Assembly (NCBI RefSeq): GCF_000281045.1
Contig: NW_008246073.1
Location: forward strand, 525,648 to 589,647
DNA from: Saprolegnia diclina VS20
Lineage: Eukaryota > Oomycota > Saprolegniomycetes > Saprolegniales > Saprolegniaceae
DNA: 64,000 nucleotides
Reading direction: 5' to 3'
Below the pieces are notes generated by a model, which saw nothing but the letters and a program-made list of their open reading frames with translations, was not told the DNA's origin and did not search any database. The position numbers and the translations under genes are program-made. Shown here piece after piece: positions 56,801 to 64,000 of this stretch (the stretch's first letter is position 1; every line of letters starts with the position of its first letter).

Positions 56801-57261
56801 CGCGAGTCCACGGCCTTGCTCTTGAGCGCGAGACGCGTAAAGTCGATAATGTAGTAACCATGGGCGCTGCCAATCGTGAGGAGCTCGAGCGCCTTCACAA
56901 GGTCGGCGATAGCGGCCTGGCGCTCGTTGCGCGCGACCGAGCCGGACATCGTGTGGAGCATCTTGTCGATGATGGCCTTGCGCTCGTCAATGTCTTCAAC
57001 GGCAAGGAACGCAGCGCAGTCTTCCTCGTTGCCGAGGACGCGGGCGAACTCCTTCTCGGGTTCGGCCTCGCTACTAGAAGAATGCACCGACGATGGGCGC
57101 GCGCTGCCGGGCACGAAGGCCTTGACCGCCGGGTTGTACGACGGGGCGGCCGCCGAGACAGCGCTCGGCACGGGGGCCAGCGGCGCGGGGGCGGGGCGGC
57201 CAAACATGGTCGCGTTGGCCGCGGCCTTGGCGGCAAGACGTTCCTTCTGTGCTTTGCCCAT
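53857..57261 (-). CDS. TEF3: Translation elongation factor 3
   Basis: Single exon, 1,134 residues. N-terminal HEAT repeats (about 60-380) are followed by a four-helix region and two ABC ATPase domains. Domain 1 has GKNGVGKTTL, LSGGWRMKLAL and LLLDEPTNHLD; domain 2 has GGNGAGKSTLI, LSGGQKVKLVI and LVLDEPTNYLD. A chromodomain-like insertion (about 810-900) lies inside domain 2, the hallmark of eEF3 against other ABCF proteins. It helps clear tRNA from the ribosomal E site. The factor is best known from fungi, but also occurs in oomycetes and some algae. Codon use is strongly GC-ending; this leaves the opposite strand open for 1,140 codons, which I regard as an artefact. Confidence 0.97.
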   Translation of the reverse strand: MGKAQKERLAAKAAANATMFGRPAPAPLAPVPSAVSAAAPSYNPAVKAFVPGSARPSSVHSSSSEAEPEKEFARVLGNEEDCAAFLAVEDIDERKAIIDKMLHTMSGSVARNERQAAIADLVKALELLTIGSAHGYYIIDFTRLALKSKAVDSREGALLTFTAMGRCDAVSSAIEPIVVEDLVSIMERHADKEPNVRDAAVRLTHSLLDLVNPLATRTFLSQIFVCLELRQWQCKVAALDLLRNFAPRAPTEVSCSLPEVIPKVSEVVWDTKTQVQQAALSALTAACSTIGNDDVLPLVPTLVDVIAHPEKTLATIDALLATTFVANVDAATLSLIAPLLNKALRDTSTNSSALRRKASRIIDSMCRLVSRPSDVAPFVPLLLPQLDTVIERIADQEVAEVASDARACLKRAAGEGSDEEDPAAIRQQLQQNLLAGLHEALEIATHPGLTEFTLTYITDVCAELVTHNRGKEWRGFVLPYLSAHLHDEDADRVCKALRKAGGGLGDDRVVSTDPNDVCDIDFSLAYGGKILLRNARLRLTRGHRYGLVGKNGVGKTTLMRNISNHTIEGLPTHLRTVYVQHEDVVEDNGSLLQSLQAAPELAHNAPEVFETTLVNIGFTREMLDGPIAALSGGWRMKLALVRAMLYNADVLLLDEPTNHLDVHAVQWLVDYLNSLESMTVLLVSHDTGFLDNVCTDVLHYESKQLVLYPGTLAKFVEKHPEAKHYYELSSSDTQFVLPQPGRLEGIASTTRRILSMENCNFTYPGATKPQLVDVNIKLCLASRVAVIGGNGAGKSTLIKMIVQETMPDTGELWKHHNLRIAYVAQHSLHHVEQHLESSPVQYIQWRFGGPGGIDRELAERVDKKESEAAKAEGGKGSIEKIMSRRKGKRGTLEYECKLWGMTESKNRYYTLEELQAMGLGKMAEMEDIRQATLASGMDLRPTTTKEVQKHLDDFNLNAEFGTHGKIRGLSGGQKVKLVIAAAMWTRPHLLVLDEPTNYLDRAALGALADGIRGFAGGCIMISHSEEFYNSLCTEKWLVESGRVRVVGEAQETEYRLGGGKKVIEDEDDPSRAAFGSSNDKMKVTGVIINPKSLRAMSTKDARKMAKCAKAAGRSIEEHVAQLTRESPEWKWLPY

Positions 57262-57693
57262 CGCGTGTGATTCAACTATGGCACCCTCGGAGCAGCCCGT
57301 CGAATTCCCTTGAAAAAGTATCCTCGTCGACTATACCTGAGACAATGACGTCAAACGGTCGCTTTTTATTGCGCTCGCACGGTATCACATACAAAAACCA
57401 AGAGCATTTTAAAAAAGCAACTAGATTCATTTTCGGCCTTCTTGATTGGATTCGACGTGGATTCCCTCGCGAACCGAGCTCCACCACCAATCTGCGCGAC
57501 GGGGCTTCGATTCTCACGCGCTCATTGGCTGAAATGCCACCACGTGTACTGCATTAGGTAATCTAAAAAAGGACGTCGAGAAATGAATGGCGGTCGCAAC
57601 GCCCAATGATTGGGTGGCGCTTGACACGCAAAAAGATCGCGCGTGCGTTTTATACTCGGATTCGCCTGTTTAAACGCGTCGTGAATCTCAATC
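57262..57693. other. Intergenic, eEF3 promoter side
   Basis: About 430 bp between two minus-strand genes. The sequence near 57350-57420 is AT-rich. Two CCAAT-type words (attggct at 57523 and cccaatgattggg near 57601) are present. No gene or repeat is visible. Confidence 0.5.
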
Positions 57694-59098
57694 TCAATCG
57701 CGGATCGCGAGCTTGGAGAAGCCAAACAGACTCTCAGCGGCCTTCGACGACGACGAGGACTTGAGTATCGCTGCCATCATGTTGTCGAGGAGCTTGACGC
57801 ACGTAGTACCCACGGCTGCACCATTCCGTCGCACGTGCCGCAGGAGTATCGGCAAAATGTCGACCTCGGGGATCCTTCGCTCATCGAGCATGAGACCCCA
57901 TGCTCGCGCTTCTTGGGGCAGCGACACACACTGCCCGTTCTTTGTATACGAGTGCGAGCTCAAGAGCACCGTTCGGACGCGTGCACTCGTCGGCGCCGTG
58001 CGGTCCACAATGCACCTAGATGGCTCAGTCACCAATGTGCCGAGGCGTCCCAACTAGTCTTACCAGTAGAGAGATTTGCGATAAAGCGAGCGCGAGCTAG
58101 GCACGGCTTCGTCTTCCGTGATCGTTTGCCCCGCAGCGATGAACCGATCGGGTCCATAGTACTTGCGAAAGAGGAGCTTGGAGCCGTTCGAAACGGGATC
58201 GTCTCCAAACGTGGCGCACGAGTACGATATGTTGGTCCCCCGAAGCACCTACCGGTAGTGTTGGTCGAGAAACACTGGTGCGGCAGCGTACCTCGCGATC
58301 CAGCGGCACCGTGTACATGTGGCTTACGCGCTTCTCGTCGGATGTGAGGCCAGCCATGCTGACCTTGCTCACGACATGCGACTCGACGGCGGCAACGACT
58401 TGTTCAAAGCTTGCGCAGTCCACGACGCGCTGGCTGCGCCAGACGTACTGGAGGCAGTCGACGTTGGCGTCATCGATGACAAACTCATCGCGCGCGTCCG
58501 TGAACGGGTACCGCTCGAGAATCAGATCTGTGTTTTGGTACACGAGGTGTGTGAGCCAGTCAAAGCCGACGTGGCGCGACTCGGGCGACGCGAGGAGTGC
58601 AATCTTGCGAACGGCAAAGATCGGCAGCTCCATCGGGAGGATCTGGCATCCGGATGAGATCGAATGATTGCATCCGTGGGGTCGTCGTCGTACCTGAGGT
58701 GCTGTGTGCCACGTGTCCTCCATGGACCGTGCCATGAGCTTGATGAACTCGACGTACGCCGTCCGCTGCTGTTTAAGCCGGTGGTTTTCCGAGACCACAA
58801 GTTGGGTCTCGTCGTGAAGACCAACTGCGACGTCCTCCCAAGATAGCGCGGGGACGTCGGGTCGTCGTTGGGCAAGTATAGCCTCGAGATCGGCGACTTC
58901 TCGCCGCAGGCTCTCGAGCTCGGACCGCTTCTGATGCACGTAGAGCTGCTGCTTGCCACGGTTGTACTCGCGCCACCTGTTCTTCTTGTCCTGGATACGG
59001 CGCTTCTCCTTGAGCTCCATGGCCTTGCACTTCCAGTCGTCTTCGTCGCCGCCCGCATCCATGCTCCGGTTGCTGCTCTCGGCTGTCGCCCGGGCCAT
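57694..59098 (-). CDS. Coiled-coil (bZIP-like) protein with a START-like C-terminal region
   Basis: Four exons (59098-58694, 58642-58292, 58248-58064, 58015-57694) give 420 residues. Residues about 25-80 form a basic and heptad helix (KEKRRIQDKKNRWREYNRGKQQLYVHQ), somewhat like the basic-leucine-zipper proteins of oomycetes, but the canonical N-x7-R basic motif is not clean. The rest (EFVIDDANVDCLQYVWRSQR, SYSCATFGDDPVS, RTAPTSARVRTVLLSSHSYTKNGQ) has the look of the START-related domains often found in oomycete families. No enzyme motif. It is probably nuclear or cytosolic; I cannot give a function. All junctions are in phase. Confidence 0.75.
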
Positions 59099-59716
59099 TT
59101 CTCGAGTAATCGGTTATCCGGACAACAAATCGTGGGATTGCCGACATGAAACGACCGCCTTTCTTGCCGCACGTTTCTTGCGTCGTCCGACCGACAGAGT
59201 AAAGTGCGTGATAGGACCAGCCATGACCGACTTGCTGCTAATACAAATACCTGTCCTCGCAGAGATTGCTCTGCGCATCGCTCTCATGTGGTTGCAGAGC
59301 TTCTCCGCCCGCAACAGCGTTGACGCCCCTTGATGCCAGACAAATGCGCGGCGAAGCGACGCGGCGTTACCTCGCGGTACCAGAGTCTGCTTGTTCCGTG
59401 CAAAAAATTGTTCTCTCGACGAGTATGCTGCTGAACGTTGAGTTCGACTTCGAACCACCACCTAATCCTGGTCCAAAGGTGTCTCGCTGCTGCACTGCGT
59501 TCGCAGAACCAACGGCGTTGGTAGTGCCCGCGTTCATGCACTCAGATCTCATTACTATCTAATGATGCACACTGCTGAGATCGTTTGATGAAATCGGTAG
59601 CGATGGCTATCATCACCAACATTTATCCAAAAAAGTCCTTTGCACTGGCGACGATGACGACGCGTGAAACCCGAGCATCCGGATAAACACATTTACCAGA
59701 AGTGTCTTCTGTCTCC
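59099..59716. promoter_or_regulatory. Divergent promoter region with TCCGGA words
   Basis: About 620 bp between the coiled-coil gene (-) and METTL16 (+). ATCCGGACAA lies 19 bp before the first start codon and ATCCGGATAAAC lies about 34 bp before the METTL16 ATG. Plus-strand frames here are short and unsupported. Confidence 0.4.
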
Positions 59717-61390
59717 ATGCGAGGTGAGAAGCGCAAGCGGACGCCCACCCGCGCCGATGGCATCCATCCGCGCAACAAGTACAAGGTTCCGCCCGACTTT
59801 AAGGAGCTCTCTTCTTCGTACCCTTCGCTGCTGCCCTAGTACGCATGTCATCCTTGGTCAGCATCGGCTTATGCGTCCCATTAGCCTCGTGCCCACGGCG
59901 ACCGGTAGAATGCACATGCAGTGGCACCTGCCAGACGCCTTGCGGTACGCGCATACCGTCTTCGTTCATTCCATTACGTCCATTGGATCGCATAGAGAGC
60001 TCACAAAGGCCTTGCTGCACCGAGACTTTGGGCTGACGTGGGATATGCCATCGACCAACCTCTGTCCGACGGTATGAACCATGTCCGCTCGGCATCTCAA
60101 AAGCATCTATCGACGCATAGTTGACCAACCGACTCAACTACATTCACTGGATCGAAGACCTTCTCCTGCTCTCGCGACGTATCTATGTTGGCAACGACAT
60201 TATCGGCATCGACGTTGGCACAGGCGCGTCGTGCATCTATCCACTCCTCGGCCACGCATTGAACCAGTGGCGCTTTGTCGCGACCGACATTGACGCAGCA
60301 TCGCTCGAGTGCGCGCGTGCCAACGTCGCCGCCAACAACCTCGAGCAGCACATTTCGCTGCGCCTTGTTGACGGAGCCGCATGTGTCCTCCCGACGCCAC
60401 TGCCCCCAGCGGTTGACTTTAGCATGTGCAATCCACCCTTCTTTGACTCGATGGACGAGGCCGACACGAACCCGCGCGCCCACTGCACGGGGTCGCTGAA
60501 CGAGATGACGACGCCCGGCGGCGAAGTCGCCTTCATCGAGCGCCTCATTGACGCGAGTCGAGTGCTCCAGACCCAAGGTACGCTCGTAGTGTTCGTGCTG
60601 CTGGAGCTATCAACGACGCTAGTACGCTGGTACACGTCGCTCATTGGGCGCAAAAGCTCGCTTCGTCCACTTCTTGCGGCGTTGCGCGCCGCTGGTATTC
60701 GCAATACGCGCACGACCGAGTTTTTGCAGGGGCGGACGACGCGCTGGGGCCTCGCGTGGTCGTTTACGAATGACGGCATGGACGCTGCCGACCTCGTACA
60801 CTGGGCTCAGTTGCGTGGTAATAACATTATCGTGCTCATATAGGCTGCCCACAAGGTGCTTGGGAAGCGCAAGGAACGGCAGCGGCGGGATACGATGGCC
60901 TTCCACGTCGACCGTCTCGCCCCGATGCAAGGTACTCCTTCTGTTCAAGCACGTTGCGTACAAGCAGTTTCATAGAAGCTAGTCCTATCCACGGTTGCAG
61001 AATGCTATGCGATGTCCATGCCCGCATCCTCGAGAGTCCTGGCCATGTGCTCCAGGTACGACACGGAGCAGTGGCGGGATTCCGGTTCGACAATGAGTGC
61101 GCATGATGTAGGGGTGCTTGGCTGTGGACCCCATGGGCGAAAGCACTGAGGCGAAGAGCGACTACACGCTCACGTACGAACGCGACGGAGCGGTCGAGTG
61201 GGTCGCTCAAGCGAGCGTTGTGGCCATGGACACAACCTTTGACGTGACGCTGACGTGGCGCGACGGGAAGAGAGATCTTTTCTGGCAGATCGCCGACCAG
61301 TGGAAAGGCGCGATCGTGCGTACCGGCCGCACGTGGCGGAAGCGCCACCAGGGCTTCTACGTGGATGCGACCGGCGCCTCCCAAGTATAA
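59717..61390 (+). CDS. METTL16: METTL16-like RNA N6-adenosine methyltransferase
   Basis: Eight exons (59717-59838, 59885-59944, 59996-60071, 60121-60577, 60623-60795, 60844-60931, 60976-61055, 61112-61390) give 444 residues. The N-terminus (HPRNKYKVPPDFKELSSSYP) and the RLNYIHWIEDLL segment match METTL16. The methyltransferase core shows DVGTGASCIYPLLG (SAM binding) and the catalytic CNPPFF motif; VRWYTSLIGRKSSL and TTRWGLAWSF follow. METTL16 methylates U6 snRNA and, in animals, a MAT2A hairpin. The C-terminal 150 residues differ from animal vertebrate-conserved regions and read as a compact beta-rich domain (LTWRDGKRDLFWQIAD). All eight exons stay in phase. The start MRGEKRKR is the best in context. 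Confidence 0.93.
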
Positions 61391-61508
61391 AGTTCGCGAG
61401 GTTAACGTGCGATTGAGTTTCACGTTTTTGAGTTTAAAGTTGACAGCCAACGGCTGCGCACCAATCAACAGAGCGCGTGCCCGCCAATCTCGTTTAGAGT
61501 TGAGAAAC

Positions 61509-61846
61509 ATGTCGGCCCGCGTGACCAAGCAAATCCTGCGCGCGACCGTGCTCGTCGACGAGCCGTCCAAGACGAAGGGCAAGGCCGCTGACGGCAGCAA
61601 GGTCAAGTCCAAGTCGGGTGTTGCGGCAAAGACCAAGCCGCTCAAGAAGCGCCGGCAGTTCCTCGACGAGGCTCGCATCGAGCGCAGCAAGTCGGACAAC
61701 ACGGCCAAGAACATAGCCGTGCTCACAAAGCTGACCAAGACGCCCAAGGCACAGGATCTCATGAAGAAGGTAGATGCTCCTACGACTGACTCGACACTCA
61801 TACCTCCTGTCTCGTGTAGATCCTCAAGCAAACGCAGCGCTTTTAG
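61509..61846 (+). CDS. Small basic protein, two exons
   Basis: Exon 1 (61509-61769) and exon 2 (61820-61846) joined by a 50-nt intron give 95 residues: MSARVTKQILRATVLVDEPS at the start and ILKQTQRF at the end. It is rich in Lys (SKVKSKSGVAAKTKPLKKRR) and probably nuclear or nucleolar. The second exon is only nine codons. It lies 118 bp downstream of METTL16 on the same strand. I do not recognise the family; small rRNA-processing factors have this general look. Confidence 0.75.
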
Positions 61847-62167
61847 ACGCGACGCTGCTTCCACCTCGTGTACTACCCTATTTTAATCGCCATCGTAATC
61901 CACCGCTCCTCTTGCGCGCCCTTCGTGTTTTTGCGGCCATTTGCCGCATAGCTATGCAGCATCAAGCGTTGATCCGTTAGACACGATCGATCGTTGGCCG
62001 TCGTCGTCCACTGCTTGCACCTGCAGGCAACGGCGACGCGTGGCGTCACGTCAACACGACGTTGTAGTTGGCTCAACAAGTGTGGTGTACGTTTGTGTGT
62101 ATTACGAGAGGGACAAGCAAGAGCTCGGTCGGTCGCGGGCGTTCTTAGTTGCTAGCGATCGCAACGT
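61847..62167. other. Intergenic, no gene seen
   Basis: About 320 bp between convergent genes. The frame that continues from 61770 into 61886 is intronic or 3' sequence of the small basic protein. Nothing else is visible. Confidence 0.5.
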
Positions 62168-62426
62168 TCATAAGCCATCGCGCGGTTTGCATTCAGTGTA
62201 GTACCTTTCGTCCTTGGGCTTGACGACCGTCGCCTTGATGCCGCTTTCGTGCACGTTGACCTTGACGGTATCCAAGCCGTCAAAGTCGTCCTACGCAGCG
62301 TTACATCGGACCTGTATGGGCATGGCCTACCTTGGACATCTGCGAGACCGTGTACGAGAAGACAGAGATGGCAAACGTGCTGAGCGCACCGGCGAGGATC
62401 AAGTTCTTCTTCAGCACCGAGTTCAT
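62168..62426 (-). CDS. COA3-like mitochondrial membrane protein
   Basis: Two exons (62426-62331, 62290-62168; 41-nt intron) give 72 residues. MNSVLKKNLILAGALSTFAISVFSYTVSQMSK carries one membrane span preceded by basic residues, followed by DDFDGLDTVKVNV. This is the pattern of COA3/CCDC56-type cytochrome c oxidase assembly factors: a short matrix segment, single span ending in (F/Y)xY(S/T), and a DDF(S/D)D-type motif. COA3 promotes COX1 translation and assembly in the mitochondrial inner membrane. A further 54-nt intron could replace the last 12 codons with SN-stop (donor at 62221, gtactaca), so the 3' end is uncertain. Confidence 0.6.
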
Positions 62427-62474
62427 GGCGGCCACGGATTCAATACAATGCACCGTCGGCCGCGCAGCCTGCAT

Positions 62475-62643
62475 TGTCCGGATACATCCGGATAGACCGT
62501 GCACGAAGTCCACGCTGCGATCCCTCGGTTTAGAGACAGTATCCAAAAGACATGCGCCGCGGCACCTCTACGTGGAAAGGGACATGTCTTTAAAGACAGG
62601 GGACTCCGGATAACAGAGCTTTACGCTGTTGCTGTATCCGGAT
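62475..62643. promoter_or_regulatory. Cluster of four TCCGGAT words, COA3-like / CYP51 divergent promoter
   Basis: TCCGGAT occurs at 62475, 62485, 62605 and 62637 within 170 bp, between the two start codons (62426 minus, 62773 plus). The first pair is 10 bp apart, one helical turn. The word is palindromic in its TCCGGA core. The function is inferred from clustering and from its presence in other promoters of this window. Confidence 0.5.
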
Positions 62644-62772
62644 GATAAGCGTCTATACAAAAGGCGAGACAACATGTTTTTGCATCGCTGCTTACGACCT
62701 CGTTTGATTGGATGGAATCATAGCTGAGCCATTACGTGCTTTGAGTCACTTCCACATTTGCCTCCCGTCAAC

Positions 62773-64000
62773 ATGCTGGCGCTCACGGACCTCTTCGCCG
62801 AGCACGCGAAGCTGCTCGCGGCCTTTGGCCTCTTCCTCCTCGTGGCCATCTACCTCTCGCTGCCCAAGAAGACCAACGGCAAGCTCCCGCCCGTGCTCAA
62901 CTACATGATTCCGATCCTCGGGTCGTTCCCGGCATTCGCCAAGGACCCGATCCAGATGGTCCTTGACGGCTACAAGGAGGTTCGCCCCTCCTCACTGATC
63001 CTCGCTCATGCTCATGACGTGTTTATGATGAGTAGAAGGGCTCGTGCTTCACGGCCAAGATGTTTGGCCAGGACTTGACGTTCCTCATTGGCCCCAAGGC
63101 CCACGAGTCGTTTTACAAGCCCAACGACGACTACTTGAGCCAGAGCGAGGTGTACCAGCTCATGACGCCCGTCTTCGGCCCTGGTCTTGTCTACGATGCG
63201 ACGCCCAAGCGCCGTGCGCAACAGATGCAGTTCATGGCCAACGGCCTTCGCACATCGCGCTTGAAGACGTACGTCGAGAAGATCCGAATGGAAACCGAGC
63301 TCTACTTCAAGGCCTTCCCGAAGGAGTCGACCGTGAGCCTCAAGAAGATCTTTTCGGAAGTCACGATCTTGACGGCGGCCCGCGCGCTTCTCGGCGACGA
63401 AGTTCGCGAGAACCTCTTCAAGGAAGTCTCTTCGCTCTATTGCGACCTCGATGGCGGTACCACGCCGCTCAGCTTCTTCTTCCCGTATCTCCCGATCCCG
63501 ATGCACCGTCGTCGTGATGCCGCTCGCCAAAAGATGTCGGAGCTCTTCGCCGGCGTCATCAAGCAGCGCCGTGAGTCGGGCAAGCGCGTACGTCATCTTG
63601 ATTCTTGTGATGTTCCCCTCACGCTTCAATCTGCAGGCGGACGATATCCTCGACACGTTCATGAACTCCGAGTACAAGGACACGCCGGGCGTCCCGATCC
63701 CGAACGAGCACATCGTTGGTCTCCTCATTGCGCTTCTCTTTGCGGGTCAGCACACGAGCTCGCTCACGGTCACGTGGGCTGTCATTGAGCTCGTGCTCCA
63801 GACGCCCGAGATGATCCCCAAGATCCTCAAGGAGCAAGAGGAGGTCCTCGGCGAAGGCGGCAGCGACAACCTCAACTTTGACACGGTCAACAACATGCCG
63901 ATTTTGCACGCGTGCATCAAGGAGACGCTGCGCTTGACGCCGCCGCTCATCTTCCTCATGCGCAAGGTCATGAAGGACATTACGTGCAACGAGTACACGA
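62773..64000 (+). CDS. CYP51: Sterol 14-alpha-demethylase CYP51 (5' part, cut by window end)
   Basis: Cytochrome P450 of sterol synthesis, anchored in the ER. Three exons lie in the window (62773-62979, 63036-63587, 63637-64000 and onward), giving 374 residues; the heme-binding Cys region lies beyond the end. The N-terminal span (LLAAFGLFLLVAIYLSL) is followed by LPPVLNYMIPILGS. The I-helix reads LLIALLFAGQHTSSLT, in which GQHTSS is the CYP51 signature, and the K-helix ExxR is KETLR. The B-C region DDYLSQSEVYQLMTPVFGPGLVYD also fits. CYP51 is present in Saprolegniales, which can make sterols, and absent from Phytophthora and its relatives. The first-intron acceptor (63035) could move by a codon. 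Confidence 0.95.

Noticed and set aside
53848-57270. A 1,140-codon open frame on the plus strand covering the whole eEF3 gene
   Set aside because: It is exactly antisense to eEF3. The strong GC-ending codon bias of eEF3 avoids TTA, CTA and TCA, which keeps the opposite strand free of stops. The peptide is Arg/Val/Glu-rich with no domain.
58649-58655. A TCCGGAT word counted at first among promoter motifs
   Set aside because: It lies inside an intron of the coiled-coil gene, away from any start codon. Coding regions also contain TCCGGA, so single occurrences mean little.
1-64000. CRISPR arrays, bacterial operons or prophage-like blocks
   Set aside because: No regularly spaced identical repeats with unique spacers were seen, and the gene structure (short spliceosomal introns throughout) is eukaryotic.

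Overview
The window is eukaryotic nuclear DNA, GC-rich in the coding parts, with about 27 genes packed on both strands. Nearly every intron I could place is 43-60 nt long with GT...AG ends and is usually recognisable from protein homology and reading frame. The gene set points to an oomycete, most likely Saprolegniales: translation elongation factor 3 together with a CYP51 sterol 14-demethylase, a GPI inositol-deacylase, a steryl-glucosidase-like GH5 enzyme, PDZ and FYVE proteins, and short introns. Peronosporalean oomycetes such as Phytophthora lack CYP51. The taxonomic call is inference from gene content, not from a marker gene.

Left third (1-24.5 kb): a repeat-bearing, gene-poor end (75-bp direct repeat, ATCT microsatellite), then lysyl-tRNA synthetase (-), a newly assembled 80-residue gene (+), a 12-exon SEC14-GOLD gene (-) whose N-terminus is built from exon-sized 33-residue repeats, a lysine-rich-tailed unknown (+), a decayed inverted copy of the SEC14 gene's repeat part (+), an ABHD17-like hydrolase (+), a histone-fold-like protein (-), a 1.6-kb gene-poor stretch, a multi-pass membrane protein (+), PGAP1-like deacylase (-), a 1,233-residue EF-hand/LRR protein (-) and a FYVE coiled-coil protein (+).

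Middle (24.5-45.2 kb): three PDZ-only proteins in tandem on the minus strand (3, 2 and 7 PDZ domains), casein kinase 2 beta (+), saccharopine dehydrogenase (-), N-myristoyltransferase (+), a C-terminal-motor kinesin (+) and the cohesin subunit STAG/SCC3 (-), whose first exon is a long disordered extension.

Right third (45.3-64 kb): a six-exon secreted protein (+), a GH5 steryl-glucosidase-like enzyme (-), ribosomal protein eL34 (+), AP-2 sigma (-) with a start-codon-only first exon, a two-RRM RGG/YDAPP-repeat RNA-binding protein (+), eEF3 (-), a coiled-coil regulator-like protein (-), METTL16 (+), a small basic protein (+), a COA3-like mitochondrial protein (-) and the 5' part of CYP51 (+), cut by the window end.

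Most genes are housekeeping (translation, cohesion, trafficking, lipid and sterol metabolism) and do not form a pathway cluster. The least explained items are the exon-repeat SEC14 gene with its decayed inverted paralogue, the PDZ cluster, a recurring TCCGGAT promoter word, and several genes that only appear after splicing. Exon coordinates are my own reading-frame assemblies and have not been checked against RNA.
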